Assembly (NCBI GenBank): GCA_024710905.1 | Contig: JANJTV010000153.1 | Location: 1-64,000, forward strand | Reading direction: 5' to 3' | From: Anaerolineales bacterium | GTDB lineage: Bacteria; Chloroflexota; Anaerolineae; Anaerolineales; Villigracilaceae | DNA length: 64,000 nucleotides | Shown here: positions 33,905 to 42,108 of the stretch, piece by piece | Layout of the letters: each line of letters opens with the position of its first letter | How positions within the stretch are numbered: position 1 is the first letter of the stretch | Program-made: the position numbers and the translations under genes | Notes under the pieces: generated by a model | Told to the model about the DNA's origin: nothing | What the model saw: the letters and a program-made list of their open reading frames with translations, nothing else | Database searches by the model: none

Positions 33905-35263
33905 TTACTGGCTTGGGTCAATGCCCCTGGCCCACTTTTGAAAGATCCACATGGCGGGTTTGTTGCGTATGGTGGACGATTTTTCGTAAGACGAATCCCC
34001 GGGCTGGGTGTCAACGAAATCGTCACGCCACCAGTACCCCCACGTCCATACCCCGGCCACCCAGTCTTCATCCTGGATGGACTGGAAAAAGGCCTCATAC
34101 ATTTTTGCCTGGATTAACAGGTCCTGGCCTACTTCGGGCGCGGGCGCGGAGGGCTCGAACCATTCCTGGGCCGCGCCGTAATCCCGGCTTTGGAAGGGTG
34201 TCAGGAAGATGACCGGCTTGCCATAACGGCGGCTGAGGGGTTCGAACTGGGTCTTGTTGAACTGGTCAAAAGAAGCCTTGAGTTCCTCTAGGCCGGGCTG
34301 CTCTGCTTCGCTGATGCTGTTGTAATAGTAAATAATGATGAAATCCGCATCTTCATAGGGGAAGGAATCGGCCTGGGTGATGTACTGGTTGGTGTACGAG
34401 GCATAGCTGATTGGCCCATGATAGACCTCGCGCACTTTTGCGATCAGCGTTTTCCAGCGTTCAATATTCCCTGCAACAACCGCGCCGTTGAGTTGTTTGC
34501 CAATCACCAGCATGTCTGCATTGGCGGCCTGGGCGGTGGCGGCTTGGTTGAGCGCGAAAATGGTGTAGCTTTCAAACCAATTGTCCCAATAGTCGGCATT
34601 TTCTTCCACGTTCATGGATTTTTCTTCCAGGAACTGTTGTGACTCTGTAGAGACACGTTGCGCTTTCTCCCAGCTTTCCCACGACCCGGCCAGCACATCC
34701 CAGTTTAACTCCATCATCAGGGCAAATTTCATCCCGCGCGCGTGAACTTTCCCGGCCATGACTATGACTTCGTCCTGTGTGGCATCCCGGAAACCAAACC
34801 GGCTGGGGAACGGCGCAATGACCGGCGGATCGAGCGAATGGTAGCTCCAGTAATTGTCGTAGATGACCCAGTCCGCGCCGGTGGTTTCCATGGAGGCGAT
34901 GGTTGTGTCCAGGTAGTGGTTAAATTGCTCATTCCCGTACACATCCATGAAGGTGTTGCCCATCAAAAAGCCAGGCGGGAGGGTCGGGTCCTGTTCCCAT
35001 TCTGGTCCGCTGAAGAGTTGCAGCTCTTCTTCGGGCAGGACATATACCAAAGGCGTGGGGGTTGGCGCAAACTGGATGACTGCCTGGGTTATGACAAGTT
35101 CCGGCAGTTCTTCGGGAATAGATGGGGCGCTGATGCCTCCTTCGCACCAGGGCGGCATGAGCCAGGGGCCCTGCGGCGGGCAGGCCCCGGCTAGGAACAT
35201 GAAGAGAACTCCTGCAATACACAGCCCCGACACAACGAGAACAACGATCAGGCAAGACAGCAA
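33905..35263 (-). CDS. Secreted TIM-barrel glycoside-hydrolase-like protein (GH113-like, catalytic residues uncertain)
   Basis: A protein of about 452 residues with an N-terminal hydrophobic signal (LSCLIVVLVVSGLCIAGVLFMFL) and a barrel domain. Clues to the GH113-type layout are TGADWVIYDNYWSYHS, ARGMKFALMMELNWD, LVIGKQLNG, ADFIIIYYYNSI, KPVIFLTPFQS and a C-terminal WVAGVWTWGYWWRDDF. In GH113 enzymes the IGxEL and TExG positions hold the catalytic Glu pair; here they read GKQLNG and LTPFQS, so activity is doubtful. The start is uncertain: TTG at 35263 has no ribosome site, while an in-frame ATA at 35275 gives a Lys-Lys-Ile signal start with GGAGGG eight bases upstream. Confidence 0.6.
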   Translation of the reverse strand: MLSCLIVVLVVSGLCIAGVLFMFLAGACPPQGPWLMPPWCEGGISAPSIPEELPELVITQAVIQFAPTPTPLVYVLPEEELQLFSGPEWEQDPTLPPGFLMGNTFMDVYGNEQFNHYLDTTIASMETTGADWVIYDNYWSYHSLDPPVIAPFPSRFGFRDATQDEVIVMAGKVHARGMKFALMMELNWDVLAGSWESWEKAQRVSTESQQFLEEKSMNVEENADYWDNWFESYTIFALNQAATAQAANADMLVIGKQLNGAVVAGNIERWKTLIAKVREVYHGPISYASYTNQYITQADSFPYEDADFIIIYYYNSISEAEQPGLEELKASFDQFNKTQFEPLSRRYGKPVIFLTPFQSRDYGAAQEWFEPSAPAPEVGQDLLIQAKMYEAFFQSIQDEDWVAGVWTWGYWWRDDFVDTQPGDSSYEKSSTIRNKPAMWIFQKWARGIDPSQ

Positions 35264-35308
35264 GATTTTTTTTATGGTTCAAGCCCTCCGGATGGGAGAA
35301 GAAAATGG

Positions 35309-35337
35309 AAAAGCCCCACCCTAAGGGTAGGACTTTT
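35309..35337 (-). terminator. Minus-strand terminator upstream of the GH113-like gene
   Basis: On the minus strand AAAAGTCCTACCC pairs fully with GGGTGGGGCTTTT (two G-U pairs), loop TTA. It would end transcripts coming from the DUF1905 gene or from the structured segment before it. Confidence 0.65.
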
Positions 35338-35486
35338 CACAGTGCGGGGCAAGAACAATTGTCACCCGTTGATGTGTAGAAAGGCATCATCCCGGGGTTC
35401 TCGCCGGGTTAGCCCGGCGCGTTTACTGAATGATAAGTGTGAGATTTTGCAACCGTCACTTTTACCAGATAACCATTCCGCTACTT
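35338..35486 (-). other. Structured non-coding segment, possible 3' UTR or small RNA
   Basis: About 150 bases with no plausible gene. On the minus strand it contains a perfect hairpin CGCCGGG-CTAA-CCCGGCG (near 35409-35426) and an AAGTG/CACTT pairing near 35440-35462, and it ends at the terminator 35309-35337. It may be the 3' UTR of the DUF1905 gene or an independent RNA. It is not a tRNA. Confidence 0.3.
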
Positions 35487-35786
35487 TTACGCATACTCGC
35501 CAAAATCCAACAACAATCGCACCGTCACCTCGTCGTCCAGCTCCAGGCTTTCGGCCTTGCGGATGGCGTCCTTGAGCGGCACCAGGTAGTGTCCGTCTTT
35601 GGGGAAGAGCGAGGTCTTCCACTCAGTCTGGCCAATTCGCACCGTGACGGGAATCACGCCCCAGCCGTAGGTCACCAGGCTTGAAACAGTCTTGATATCC
35701 GCGCTTGGGCCGTCGGGCACAGCCACATAGTAATAGGGGGCCGGGCCGCGCCAGTGGATAATCCGGCCTGTGAATTCGATCTGCAT
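35487..35786 (-). CDS. DUF1905 domain protein
   Basis: A 99-residue single-domain protein: MQIEFTGRIIHWRGPAPYYYVAVPDGPSADIKT, GWGVIPVTVRIGQTEWKTSLFPKDGHYLVPLKDAIRKAESLE and a final DDEVTVRLLLDF (parts given). This is the complete DUF1905 beta-barrel pattern (FxGxIxxW ... GWGxIPVxVxIGxTxWxTSLFPK). The biochemical role is unknown. No YdeI-type partner domain is fused, unlike in many relatives. It appears to be transcribed alone. Confidence 0.85.
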   Translation of the reverse strand: MQIEFTGRIIHWRGPAPYYYVAVPDGPSADIKTVSSLVTYGWGVIPVTVRIGQTEWKTSLFPKDGHYLVPLKDAIRKAESLELDDEVTVRLLLDFGEYA

Positions 35787-36021
35787 GGGCGCAGTATATC
35801 AAATATCGCCGGGCAGGCGCATAGAATCGCAAAAGCCAGGGACGCCGACCCAGGCTTTTGCTTTTAAGGAGGAGAAGAGAAACTTTTGGGTGTTGCTCTT
35901 GCACCTACTATACCAGCGGGGTGATAAATATGCTTGACGCTTAACCCATGACAAACCTATGTTCACCCCACGCAACGGTTAAAATTTCGTTAAAAACGAC
36001 CTTTTTGGGCTGTTTTGTGGA
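35787..36021. other. Intergenic region between DUF1905 gene and pfkA
   Basis: A 235-base gap between two minus-strand genes. It contains a partial hairpin GCAAAAGCC / GGCTTTTGC (35838-35862) and a plus-strand AAGGAGGAGAAG (35868-35879) that is not followed by a usable start codon or reading frame. I see no gene here. Confidence 0.5.
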
Positions 36022-36999
36022 TTAACGCGCCAGCACCCGTGCCATGTGGTGATATTCCAGGTTGGTGCGGCGCTTATTGGCAATCACATCGGCCAGCGGG
36101 ATGTAATCAATGCCGCGGCCTTTCAGCCCGGTCATCACACCGCTGGTCCCGGCCAGCAGGGCCTCCACAGCTTTCACGCCCATACGCGAGGCCAGCAGGC
36201 GATCGTAAGCAGTAGGCGACCCGCCGCGCTGGATGTGCCCAAGGATGGTGACACGGGTCTTAAAGCCCAGGTCCATTTCGTCCAGGTGGTGGGCCAGTTC
36301 GGTGGTGCGCAGGTTGAAGCCCTCGGCCACAATGATGATGGCGTGCGTCTTGCCGCGCCGGTAGGCATCCTCCACCGCTTCGGCCACTTCTTCCAGGCTG
36401 GCTTCCACTTCGGGGATCAGGACAATCTCCGCGCCGCACACGATGCCGGTCATCACTGCCAGGTAACCCGAGTTGCGGCCCATTGTCTCTACGATGAAGG
36501 CGCGGCCATGTGATGAAGCCGTATCGCGCAATTTGTCCACTGCGTCCATGATGGTGTTCATGGCCGTATCCACGCCAATGGCAATGTTCGTGCCCCAGAT
36601 GTCGTTATCGATACTGGCCGGGATGCCAATTACCTTAATCCCCTGCGTGTGCAGGGCATTAGCCCCGTTCAGCGAGCCGTCGCCGCCGATCACCACCAGC
36701 GCATCCATCCCGGCTTCGTTCATGCGGCGGATGGCGTCACGTTGGCCACGCGGGTCGATAAAGGTTTTGGAGCGCCGGGTCTGTAAAATGGTGCCGCCAC
36801 GCTGCAGGATTCCACCCACGTCACGCGGGCCCATTTCTTTGAACTCGCCGTTAATCAGGCCGTCGAAACCGTTCGAAACGCCGATCACGCGGCAGTTGTT
36901 GGCAATGCCGGTGCGAACCACCGCGCGGATGGCCGCATTCATGCCTGGCGCATCGCCGCCCGAGGTCAGCATCCCAATCGTAAAAGGTTTTTCCATCAT
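36022..36999 (-). CDS. pfkA: 6-phosphofructokinase
   Basis: A 325-residue ATP-dependent phosphofructokinase. GMLTSGGDAPGMNAAIRAVVR is the ATP site; GGILQRGGTILQTRRSK, VVIGGDGSLNGANAL, IPASIDNDIWGTNIAIGVDTAMNTI (catalytic Asp in the SIDND block), ETMGRNSGYLA and GHIQRGGSPTAYDR follow. It commits fructose 6-phosphate to glycolysis. GGDGS rather than GGDDS suggests ATP use. Its start overlaps the rnz stop by one base; two adjacent ATGs are possible. Confidence 0.95.
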   Translation of the reverse strand: MMEKPFTIGMLTSGGDAPGMNAAIRAVVRTGIANNCRVIGVSNGFDGLINGEFKEMGPRDVGGILQRGGTILQTRRSKTFIDPRGQRDAIRRMNEAGMDALVVIGGDGSLNGANALHTQGIKVIGIPASIDNDIWGTNIAIGVDTAMNTIMDAVDKLRDTASSHGRAFIVETMGRNSGYLAVMTGIVCGAEIVLIPEVEASLEEVAEAVEDAYRRGKTHAIIIVAEGFNLRTTELAHHLDEMDLGFKTRVTILGHIQRGGSPTAYDRLLASRMGVKAVEALLAGTSGVMTGLKGRGIDYIPLADVIANKRRTNLEYHHMARVLAR

Positions 37000-37922
37000 T
37001 ATTGGTTCTCGCGTTTTATGGTAAAGGTGTCAAAATCCCGGGCCACCACTGTGTCGGGGAAAACCGCCTGGGCTTCGGCGATCACATCCTTTTCGCGGTA
37101 GCGGCGGGAAATATGGGTCAGGAACAGGCGTTTCACCCCGGCCTTCACGGCCAGTTCAGCGGCGCCTTTGGCCGTCATGTGAGAGAACTGCCTGGCCATA
37201 GCTTCTTCTTCTTCCAGGTAAGTAGATTCGATCACCAGTGCGTCGGCGTCCCGGCAAATCTCTAGCAGGTCGTCAGTACGGCCTGTGTCACCGACCACCA
37301 CCAGTCTGATTCCCTTTTGCAGGGGGCCGAGCACGTCTTCGGGTGAGACTGTCCGGCCATCTGCCAAGGTTACGGCTTCGCCATTGACCAGTTTGCGCCG
37401 TTCGGGGCCGGGCGGCACACCCAGTTCCTCCGCTTTTTCAGGCAGGAAAGGACGACGGGCCTTCTCTTCAAATATATAACCCAGACAGTCCGGCCCGCGA
37501 TGCGAAACCGGGAAGGCTGTAATCGTAAAGGTGTCTTCTTCGAACAACACGCCGGGGCCAATCTCGCGCAGGTGCAGGGGCATGGGCGGTTTTTGGCCGC
37601 GCAGCACCACATCGAAGATCAGGGCATGCACCCGCTCCAGGGTTTGCTTGCCGCCAAAAATTTCCAGCTCTTCAATGGCTTCCCAGCGCATAAATGTGGA
37701 CATCAGCCCGCCCAGACCCAGGATGTGATCCAGGTGGCCGTGGGTGAGTAGGATGCGCGTCAGGTTCTTGAAGCCCACGCCAGATTGCAGAATCTGCCGC
37801 TGGGTGCCTTCGCCACAATCTACCAGGAAGCGGTATTCATCTCGTTTAACAATCAGGGCTGAAAGACCGCGCCGGGCCGAGGGGGCCGATGCGGATGTAC
37901 CCAGGAATAAGATTTCGAACAC
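36999..37922 (-). CDS. rnz: Ribonuclease Z
   Basis: A 307-residue metallo-beta-lactamase-fold endonuclease. LGTSASAPSARRGLSALIV, DCGEGTQRQI, and LTHGHLDHILGLGGL hold the zinc-binding HxHxDH. VVVGDTGRTDDL, ESTY and LTHISRRY are the remaining metal and catalytic blocks. It matures tRNA 3' ends. Encoding next to pfkA with a one-base overlap implies a shared transcript. Confidence 0.94.
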   Translation of the reverse strand: MFEILFLGTSASAPSARRGLSALIVKRDEYRFLVDCGEGTQRQILQSGVGFKNLTRILLTHGHLDHILGLGGLMSTFMRWEAIEELEIFGGKQTLERVHALIFDVVLRGQKPPMPLHLREIGPGVLFEEDTFTITAFPVSHRGPDCLGYIFEEKARRPFLPEKAEELGVPPGPERRKLVNGEAVTLADGRTVSPEDVLGPLQKGIRLVVVGDTGRTDDLLEICRDADALVIESTYLEEEEAMARQFSHMTAKGAAELAVKAGVKRLFLTHISRRYREKDVIAEAQAVFPDTVVARDFDTFTIKRENQ

Positions 37923-38003
37923 AATTCGTCCTTAATAAATGAATGCGGCTATTTTACCTTACTAAATCGCTTTTCCCGGCGCGGCTGCGGCGAAACCCGC
38001 TTA

Positions 38004-38012
38004 TGCTATAAT
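38004..38012 (+). promoter_or_regulatory. Extended -10 promoter for ftsK
   Basis: TGC-TATAAT, 41 bases before the ftsK start. No convincing -35. Confidence 0.5.
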
Positions 38013-38053
38013 GAAAATGTGTTCTATTTTGCCGACCACATCTTTCAACCGCC

Positions 38054-40369
38054 ATGCCCGTAAAAACCCCTTTTAGCAACCTGTTTGGCAAATCGAAAAA
38101 ATCCACTGGCAAGGGCAAGCCGCATAAGGCTGAGCCGAAGAAGCCAGATGGCAGGAAACCTGCTTCCGGTGGGGGACGCCGGGCGGGCTCCCCCATGTCG
38201 CCTCCCGCACCCGAGCCGATCATCACGTTGTCGGTAGACCGCCAGCTCGACATCGTTGGCGTGGTCATGGTCCTGACCGGGCTGGTGGTGCTGATTTCCA
38301 TTTTCTCGTTTGGCCCCTCCATTTTTGGTGATGCGGCGGTCAGCATCCTCAGTTACCTGTTTGGGTGGGGGGCATTTGTGATTGCCATCTCACTGATTGG
38401 CTTTGGCACCTGGCTGGTAATTCGTAAAATTGATCGCGTCCCGCCCATCTCCGTGGAACGCGTGACGGGGGTCATCCTGTTTGGCCTGCTTTCATTCACC
38501 TTCCTGCAATGGGCGGCAGGCAACCCGGACCCGGCCCTCGGCGAGGGTGGCGGCTGGGTCGGCAGCCTGCTCTACCGCCTGCTGGATGGCACACTCGGCG
38601 AAATCGGCGCGGTGGTGGTCATGCTGGCCTGGTTGGTGCTTTCGGCCACCCTGGCCTTCGACCTGACCGTGCCGGAAATCCTTTCCTTGTTTGCGCCGCT
38701 GACCAATAAACTGGCCGCCCTGTGGAAGCGCTGGCAGGCCAGCCGCGCCAGCCACGAACCGGCCGAGCCTTTTAACGGCGACTTTACTCCAATCAATCGC
38801 GCCGCCATTACCCCGATGGCCACCCCACCCGGAGGAGCAGTTTCCGCGCCAGCCGTGCCAGTGGTCACCACCGGGCAGGCCGGGCCGCAGGTGGCCTGGG
38901 TGCTCCCGACGGTTAAGGAAATCCTCGAATCGGGCAATGCGCCTGCTTCCAATGAAGAATTCATCCAGCGCCGCGCGCGGCTGATTGAAGAAACCCTGGC
39001 ATCCTTTGGCGCACCTGCCCAGGTCGTGGAAATTAATCGCGGCCCCACCATTACCCAGTTTGGCGTTGAACCCTTATTCCTGGAAACCCGCGCCGGGCGC
39101 ACCCGGGTGCGCGTCTCAAAAATTGCTTCACTGGCCGACGACCTGGCACTGGCGTTGGCCGCTCCACGCATCCGCATCCAGGCACCTGTGCCGGGGCATT
39201 CCTACGTCGGCATCGAAGTACCCAACGACGAAATGGCCCTTGTGGCCCTGCGCGACATCCTGGAGAGCGAATCGTTCAAGCGCAGCAAGAAACAACTCTC
39301 CTTTGCGCTCGGGCGGGATGTCTCCGGGCATCCCATTGCCGCAGACCTGAGCGGCATGCCACACATGTTAATCGCAGGCACGACCGGCTCCGGAAAATCG
39401 GTGTGCGTCAACGCCATCCTGACTTGCCTGTTACTGCAAAACACACCAGACGATCTGCGCCTGGTGCTGGTGGATCCCAAGCGTGTGGAACTTACCGGTT
39501 ACAACGGTGTGCCGCACTTGCTGGCCCCGGTGGTGGTTGAAATGGACCGCGTGATCGGCGCATTGCAATGGATGACCCGCGAAATGGATCGCCGCTATCA
39601 CAATTTTGCCCAGGTTGGCGCGCGCAACATCACCGACTACAACGCCCGCATGAAAGGACAGGGACAAAAAAGCCTGCCCTACCTGGTGGTGGTGATCGAC
39701 GAACTGGCCGACCTGATGATGATTGCGCCGGATGAAACCGAGCGCACCATCACCCGCCTGGCCCAGCTGGCGCGCGCCACCGGCATTCATCTTATCCTTG
39801 CCACCCAGCGCCCGTCTGTGGATGTGGTCACCGGCCTGATCAAGGCCAATTTCCCCGCGCGCGTGGCGTTTGCGGTGGCCTCCAACACAGACAGCCGCGT
39901 GATTCTCGACCAGCCCGGCGCGGAACGCCTGCTTGGGCGCGGCGACATGCTTTACCAGTCGCCGGATGCCCCATCGCCCGCCCGCCTGCAGGGTGTGTTT
40001 GTGTCAGACAATGAAATCCGCCGCCTAGTGGAATTCTGGCGCATGCAGGGCGGCGAGTCGCAAATTGTGCCCGGCGGCCCGGTGGATGCCACACCCTCGG
40101 GTGTGCCACTTAAACAAACGCCACTCTGGGAAGACATGGCCCCGGTGGAAAAGACCGACCCGTTGCTGGCGGAAGCCACCGACCTGATCCGCCGCGAAGG
40201 ACGCGCCAGCGTCTCCATGTTGCAGCGCCGCCTGCGGATTGGCTATACCCGCGCCGCGCGCCTGGTGGATACGCTGGAAGAAAAAGGCATCATTGGCCCG
40301 CCCGAGGACAGCACCGGCGTACGCAAAGTCTTGGATTACGGCCCCGCTGGGCCGCCGAAAGAAGATTAA
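38054..40369 (+). CDS. ftsK: DNA translocase FtsK/SpoIIIE
   Basis: A 771-residue protein. After a Lys-rich start, four to five membrane helices span about residues 60-215. The linker is short. The motor domain contains IAGTTGSGKSVCVNAIL (Walker A), LPYLVVVIDELADLMMIAPDE (Walker B) and HLILATQRPSVDVVTGLIKANFP. The C-terminal winged-helix gamma domain (LIRREGRASVSMLQRRLRIGYTRAARLVDTLEEKGII, parts) reads polar DNA motifs. It pumps chromosomes at division. ATG at 38054; transcribed divergently from rnz. Confidence 0.95.
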   Translation: MPVKTPFSNLFGKSKKSTGKGKPHKAEPKKPDGRKPASGGGRRAGSPMSPPAPEPIITLSVDRQLDIVGVVMVLTGLVVLISIFSFGPSIFGDAAVSILSYLFGWGAFVIAISLIGFGTWLVIRKIDRVPPISVERVTGVILFGLLSFTFLQWAAGNPDPALGEGGGWVGSLLYRLLDGTLGEIGAVVVMLAWLVLSATLAFDLTVPEILSLFAPLTNKLAALWKRWQASRASHEPAEPFNGDFTPINRAAITPMATPPGGAVSAPAVPVVTTGQAGPQVAWVLPTVKEILESGNAPASNEEFIQRRARLIEETLASFGAPAQVVEINRGPTITQFGVEPLFLETRAGRTRVRVSKIASLADDLALALAAPRIRIQAPVPGHSYVGIEVPNDEMALVALRDILESESFKRSKKQLSFALGRDVSGHPIAADLSGMPHMLIAGTTGSGKSVCVNAILTCLLLQNTPDDLRLVLVDPKRVELTGYNGVPHLLAPVVVEMDRVIGALQWMTREMDRRYHNFAQVGARNITDYNARMKGQGQKSLPYLVVVIDELADLMMIAPDETERTITRLAQLARATGIHLILATQRPSVDVVTGLIKANFPARVAFAVASNTDSRVILDQPGAERLLGRGDMLYQSPDAPSPARLQGVFVSDNEIRRLVEFWRMQGGESQIVPGGPVDATPSGVPLKQTPLWEDMAPVEKTDPLLAEATDLIRREGRASVSMLQRRLRIGYTRAARLVDTLEEKGIIGPPEDSTGVRKVLDYGPAGPPKED

Positions 40370-40381
40370 TGGCAATCTGGG

Positions 40382-40387
40382 TATAAT
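40382..40387 (+). promoter_or_regulatory. -10 box close to the parvulin lipoprotein start
   Basis: TATAAT ends seven bases before the ATG at 40395, which would give a nearly leaderless transcript in addition to read-through from ftsK. Confidence 0.35.
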
Positions 40388-40394
40388 CGGGGGG

Positions 40395-41279
40395 ATGCCT
40401 ACCCTGCGTGTTTTCCCCATCCTGATCGTTTTCCTGTTCCTGGCTGCCTGCTCCCCCGGCGGCCTGATTCCTGCTTCTGAAACCGCTGCGCCCACTGAAA
40501 CAGCCTCGCCGCCGACGCCCACGCCTGTGCCGGTGGCGGCGTTGGTCAATGGCGAGGGCATCCCGTTGGAAGCCTTCAATGATGAACTGGTGCGTTACAA
40601 ACAAGCCCAGGAATTGCTCGGTACGCCTGTGACAGACGAACAGGCCGCCGCGAGCCTGGTGCTGGATAATATGATCTCGAACCTGCTGTTGTCCCAAGGC
40701 GCGGCAGAAAACGGGTTTGCCGTCACCGAGGAATTGCTCAATGAACGGGAGCAGGCGCTCGTGAGCCAGCTTGGTTCCCCGGAGGCGCTTGCCAAGTGGC
40801 TGGCAGAGAATAATTATTCCGGTGAATCGTTCCGGGTGGCCTTGCGTCAATCCATTGCCGTGGCCTGGATGCGGGATGAGATCGCTGCGAAAATCCCCCA
40901 AACGGCCCAACAGGTGCATGTGCGCCAGATTTTGCTCTATAATGAAGAAGCCGCCCAGACGGTGCTGGCCCGCCTGCAGGCCGGTGAAGAGTTTGAAACC
41001 CTGGCGGCCTTTTACGACCCGCTGACTCGCGGAGACATTGGCTGGTTCCCGCGTGGTTACCTGCCTTTTAAGAGCGTGGAAGATGCCGCCTTTGCTCTGA
41101 TGCCCGGCGCAACCAGCGAGGTGATTGCCAGCGAGGTGGGTTTTCACATTTTGAAATTGATCGAAGTGGAGTCAGATCGCCCGCTCAGCCCGGACGCCCT
41201 GCTGGCCCTGCAGGAGCAGGCCGTGCGCGATTGGGTCAGCCAGCGCCGCCAGCAAAGTGAGATTATCCTCGCGCCGTAG
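40395..41279 (+). CDS. Parvulin-type peptidyl-prolyl isomerase lipoprotein (SurA/PrsA-like)
   Basis: A 294-residue protein. The signal ends in the lipobox LAAC (FLFLAACSPGG), so Cys is lipidated. A Pro/Thr linker is followed by a SurA-like helical region (ALVNGEGIPLEAFNDELVRYKQA) and one parvulin domain (VHVRQILLYNEEAAQTVLARLQAGEEFETLAAFY, GDIGWFPRGYL, VGFHILKLIEVE; parts). It should help fold secreted proteins at the outer face of the membrane. The neighbouring gene downstream also has a membrane anchor and Pro/Thr stalk. Confidence 0.88.
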   Translation: MPTLRVFPILIVFLFLAACSPGGLIPASETAAPTETASPPTPTPVPVAALVNGEGIPLEAFNDELVRYKQAQELLGTPVTDEQAAASLVLDNMISNLLLSQGAAENGFAVTEELLNEREQALVSQLGSPEALAKWLAENNYSGESFRVALRQSIAVAWMRDEIAAKIPQTAQQVHVRQILLYNEEAAQTVLARLQAGEEFETLAAFYDPLTRGDIGWFPRGYLPFKSVEDAAFALMPGATSEVIASEVGFHILKLIEVESDRPLSPDALLALQEQAVRDWVSQRRQQSEIILAP

Positions 41280-41297
41280 TGCGCCCCGGAGTACTGC

Positions 41298-42047
41298 ATG
41301 AATACATCCAGCAAACCCAAGGCCCGCAAGGGTGGCAAGAAAAATGACAACCTGTATAACATCCTGACGGTTGTTTTCCTGGTGATGTCCCTGTGTCTGG
41401 GCGGCGCTTTTGTCAGCATCTTCCTCAACCCGTACTCGGCGCTCAATCCCTTCCCGCCGAACACGCCCATCCCCACGCTGGTGCCGCCCACCATCACGCC
41501 GTTGGGCCTGCCCCCAACCTGGACGCCCCAGCCGACCACTATCCTGACCGAAACGCCCACGCCGCGACCCTCCATCACGCCGTTGCCGTCTGATACGCCA
41601 TTCCCCACACCGACCTCGCTGTTCACTGCCACGGCCACTGTCCCGGCCTCGCGTACGCCGCGCCCGACCGGTGTGCCGTATAACAATACGATTACTTATT
41701 ACGAAAGTACGGCCTTCCTGCCCGCCAGCGATTGTTCGTGGTTTGGGGTGGCTGGGCAGGTCCTGGATGCAAACAATAACCCGGTGCAAGGGGCCATCCT
41801 GCGGTTGGGCGGCAGTGTGCCCGGCAAGACCTTCTTCCCGGCCCTGACCACGCTTTCGGGCATCGATGCGGCTTACGGCCCGAGCGGCTTCCAGTTTGAA
41901 TTGGGCATCCCGCCTGTGGATTCGCGCAACAGCCTGTACATCCAGCTATTTAACCAGTCCGATGAGCCGCTCTCGGAGCAGGTCTTCCTGCAGACGTATA
42001 ACGACTGCAAACGCAACCTGGTCTTTGTGCGCTTCAAACAGCGATAA
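41298..42047 (+). CDS. Membrane-anchored protein with Pro/Thr stalk and carboxypeptidase-regulatory-like domain
   Basis: A 249-residue protein: basic N-terminus, one membrane helix (LYNILTVVFLVMSLCLGGAF), a Pro/Thr-rich stalk of about 85 residues, then a small extracytoplasmic beta-sandwich (WFGVAGQVLDANNNPVQGAILRLGG), resembling CarboxypepD_reg/Cna-B-type modules. Two Cys (in SDCSW and NDCKR) may form a disulphide. It follows the parvulin lipoprotein by 18 bases. Function not known; a surface-exposed structural or adhesive role is possible. Confidence 0.72.
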   Translation: MNTSSKPKARKGGKKNDNLYNILTVVFLVMSLCLGGAFVSIFLNPYSALNPFPPNTPIPTLVPPTITPLGLPPTWTPQPTTILTETPTPRPSITPLPSDTPFPTPTSLFTATATVPASRTPRPTGVPYNNTITYYESTAFLPASDCSWFGVAGQVLDANNNPVQGAILRLGGSVPGKTFFPALTTLSGIDAAYGPSGFQFELGIPPVDSRNSLYIQLFNQSDEPLSEQVFLQTYNDCKRNLVFVRFKQR

Positions 42048-42061
42048 GATACCCTCCAGAC

Positions 42062-42093
42062 AAAAAGGCTCCCCAATTTCGGGGAGCCTTTTG
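42062..42093. terminator. Terminator before ilvE
   Basis: AAAAGGCTCCCC / GGGGAGCCTTTT, loop AATTTC, T-rich on the plus strand and A-to-T on the other; serves both convergent genes. Confidence 0.92.
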
Positions 42094-42108
42094 TTTCCAC
42101 TTGCCAGG

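Noticed and set aside
35370-35486. tRNA-like stretch on the minus strand (GTAGCGGAATGGTTATCTGG and an anticodon-arm-like hairpin)
   Set aside because: There is no T-arm GGTTCRA, no matching acceptor stem and no D-stem complement, so it does not fold as a tRNA.
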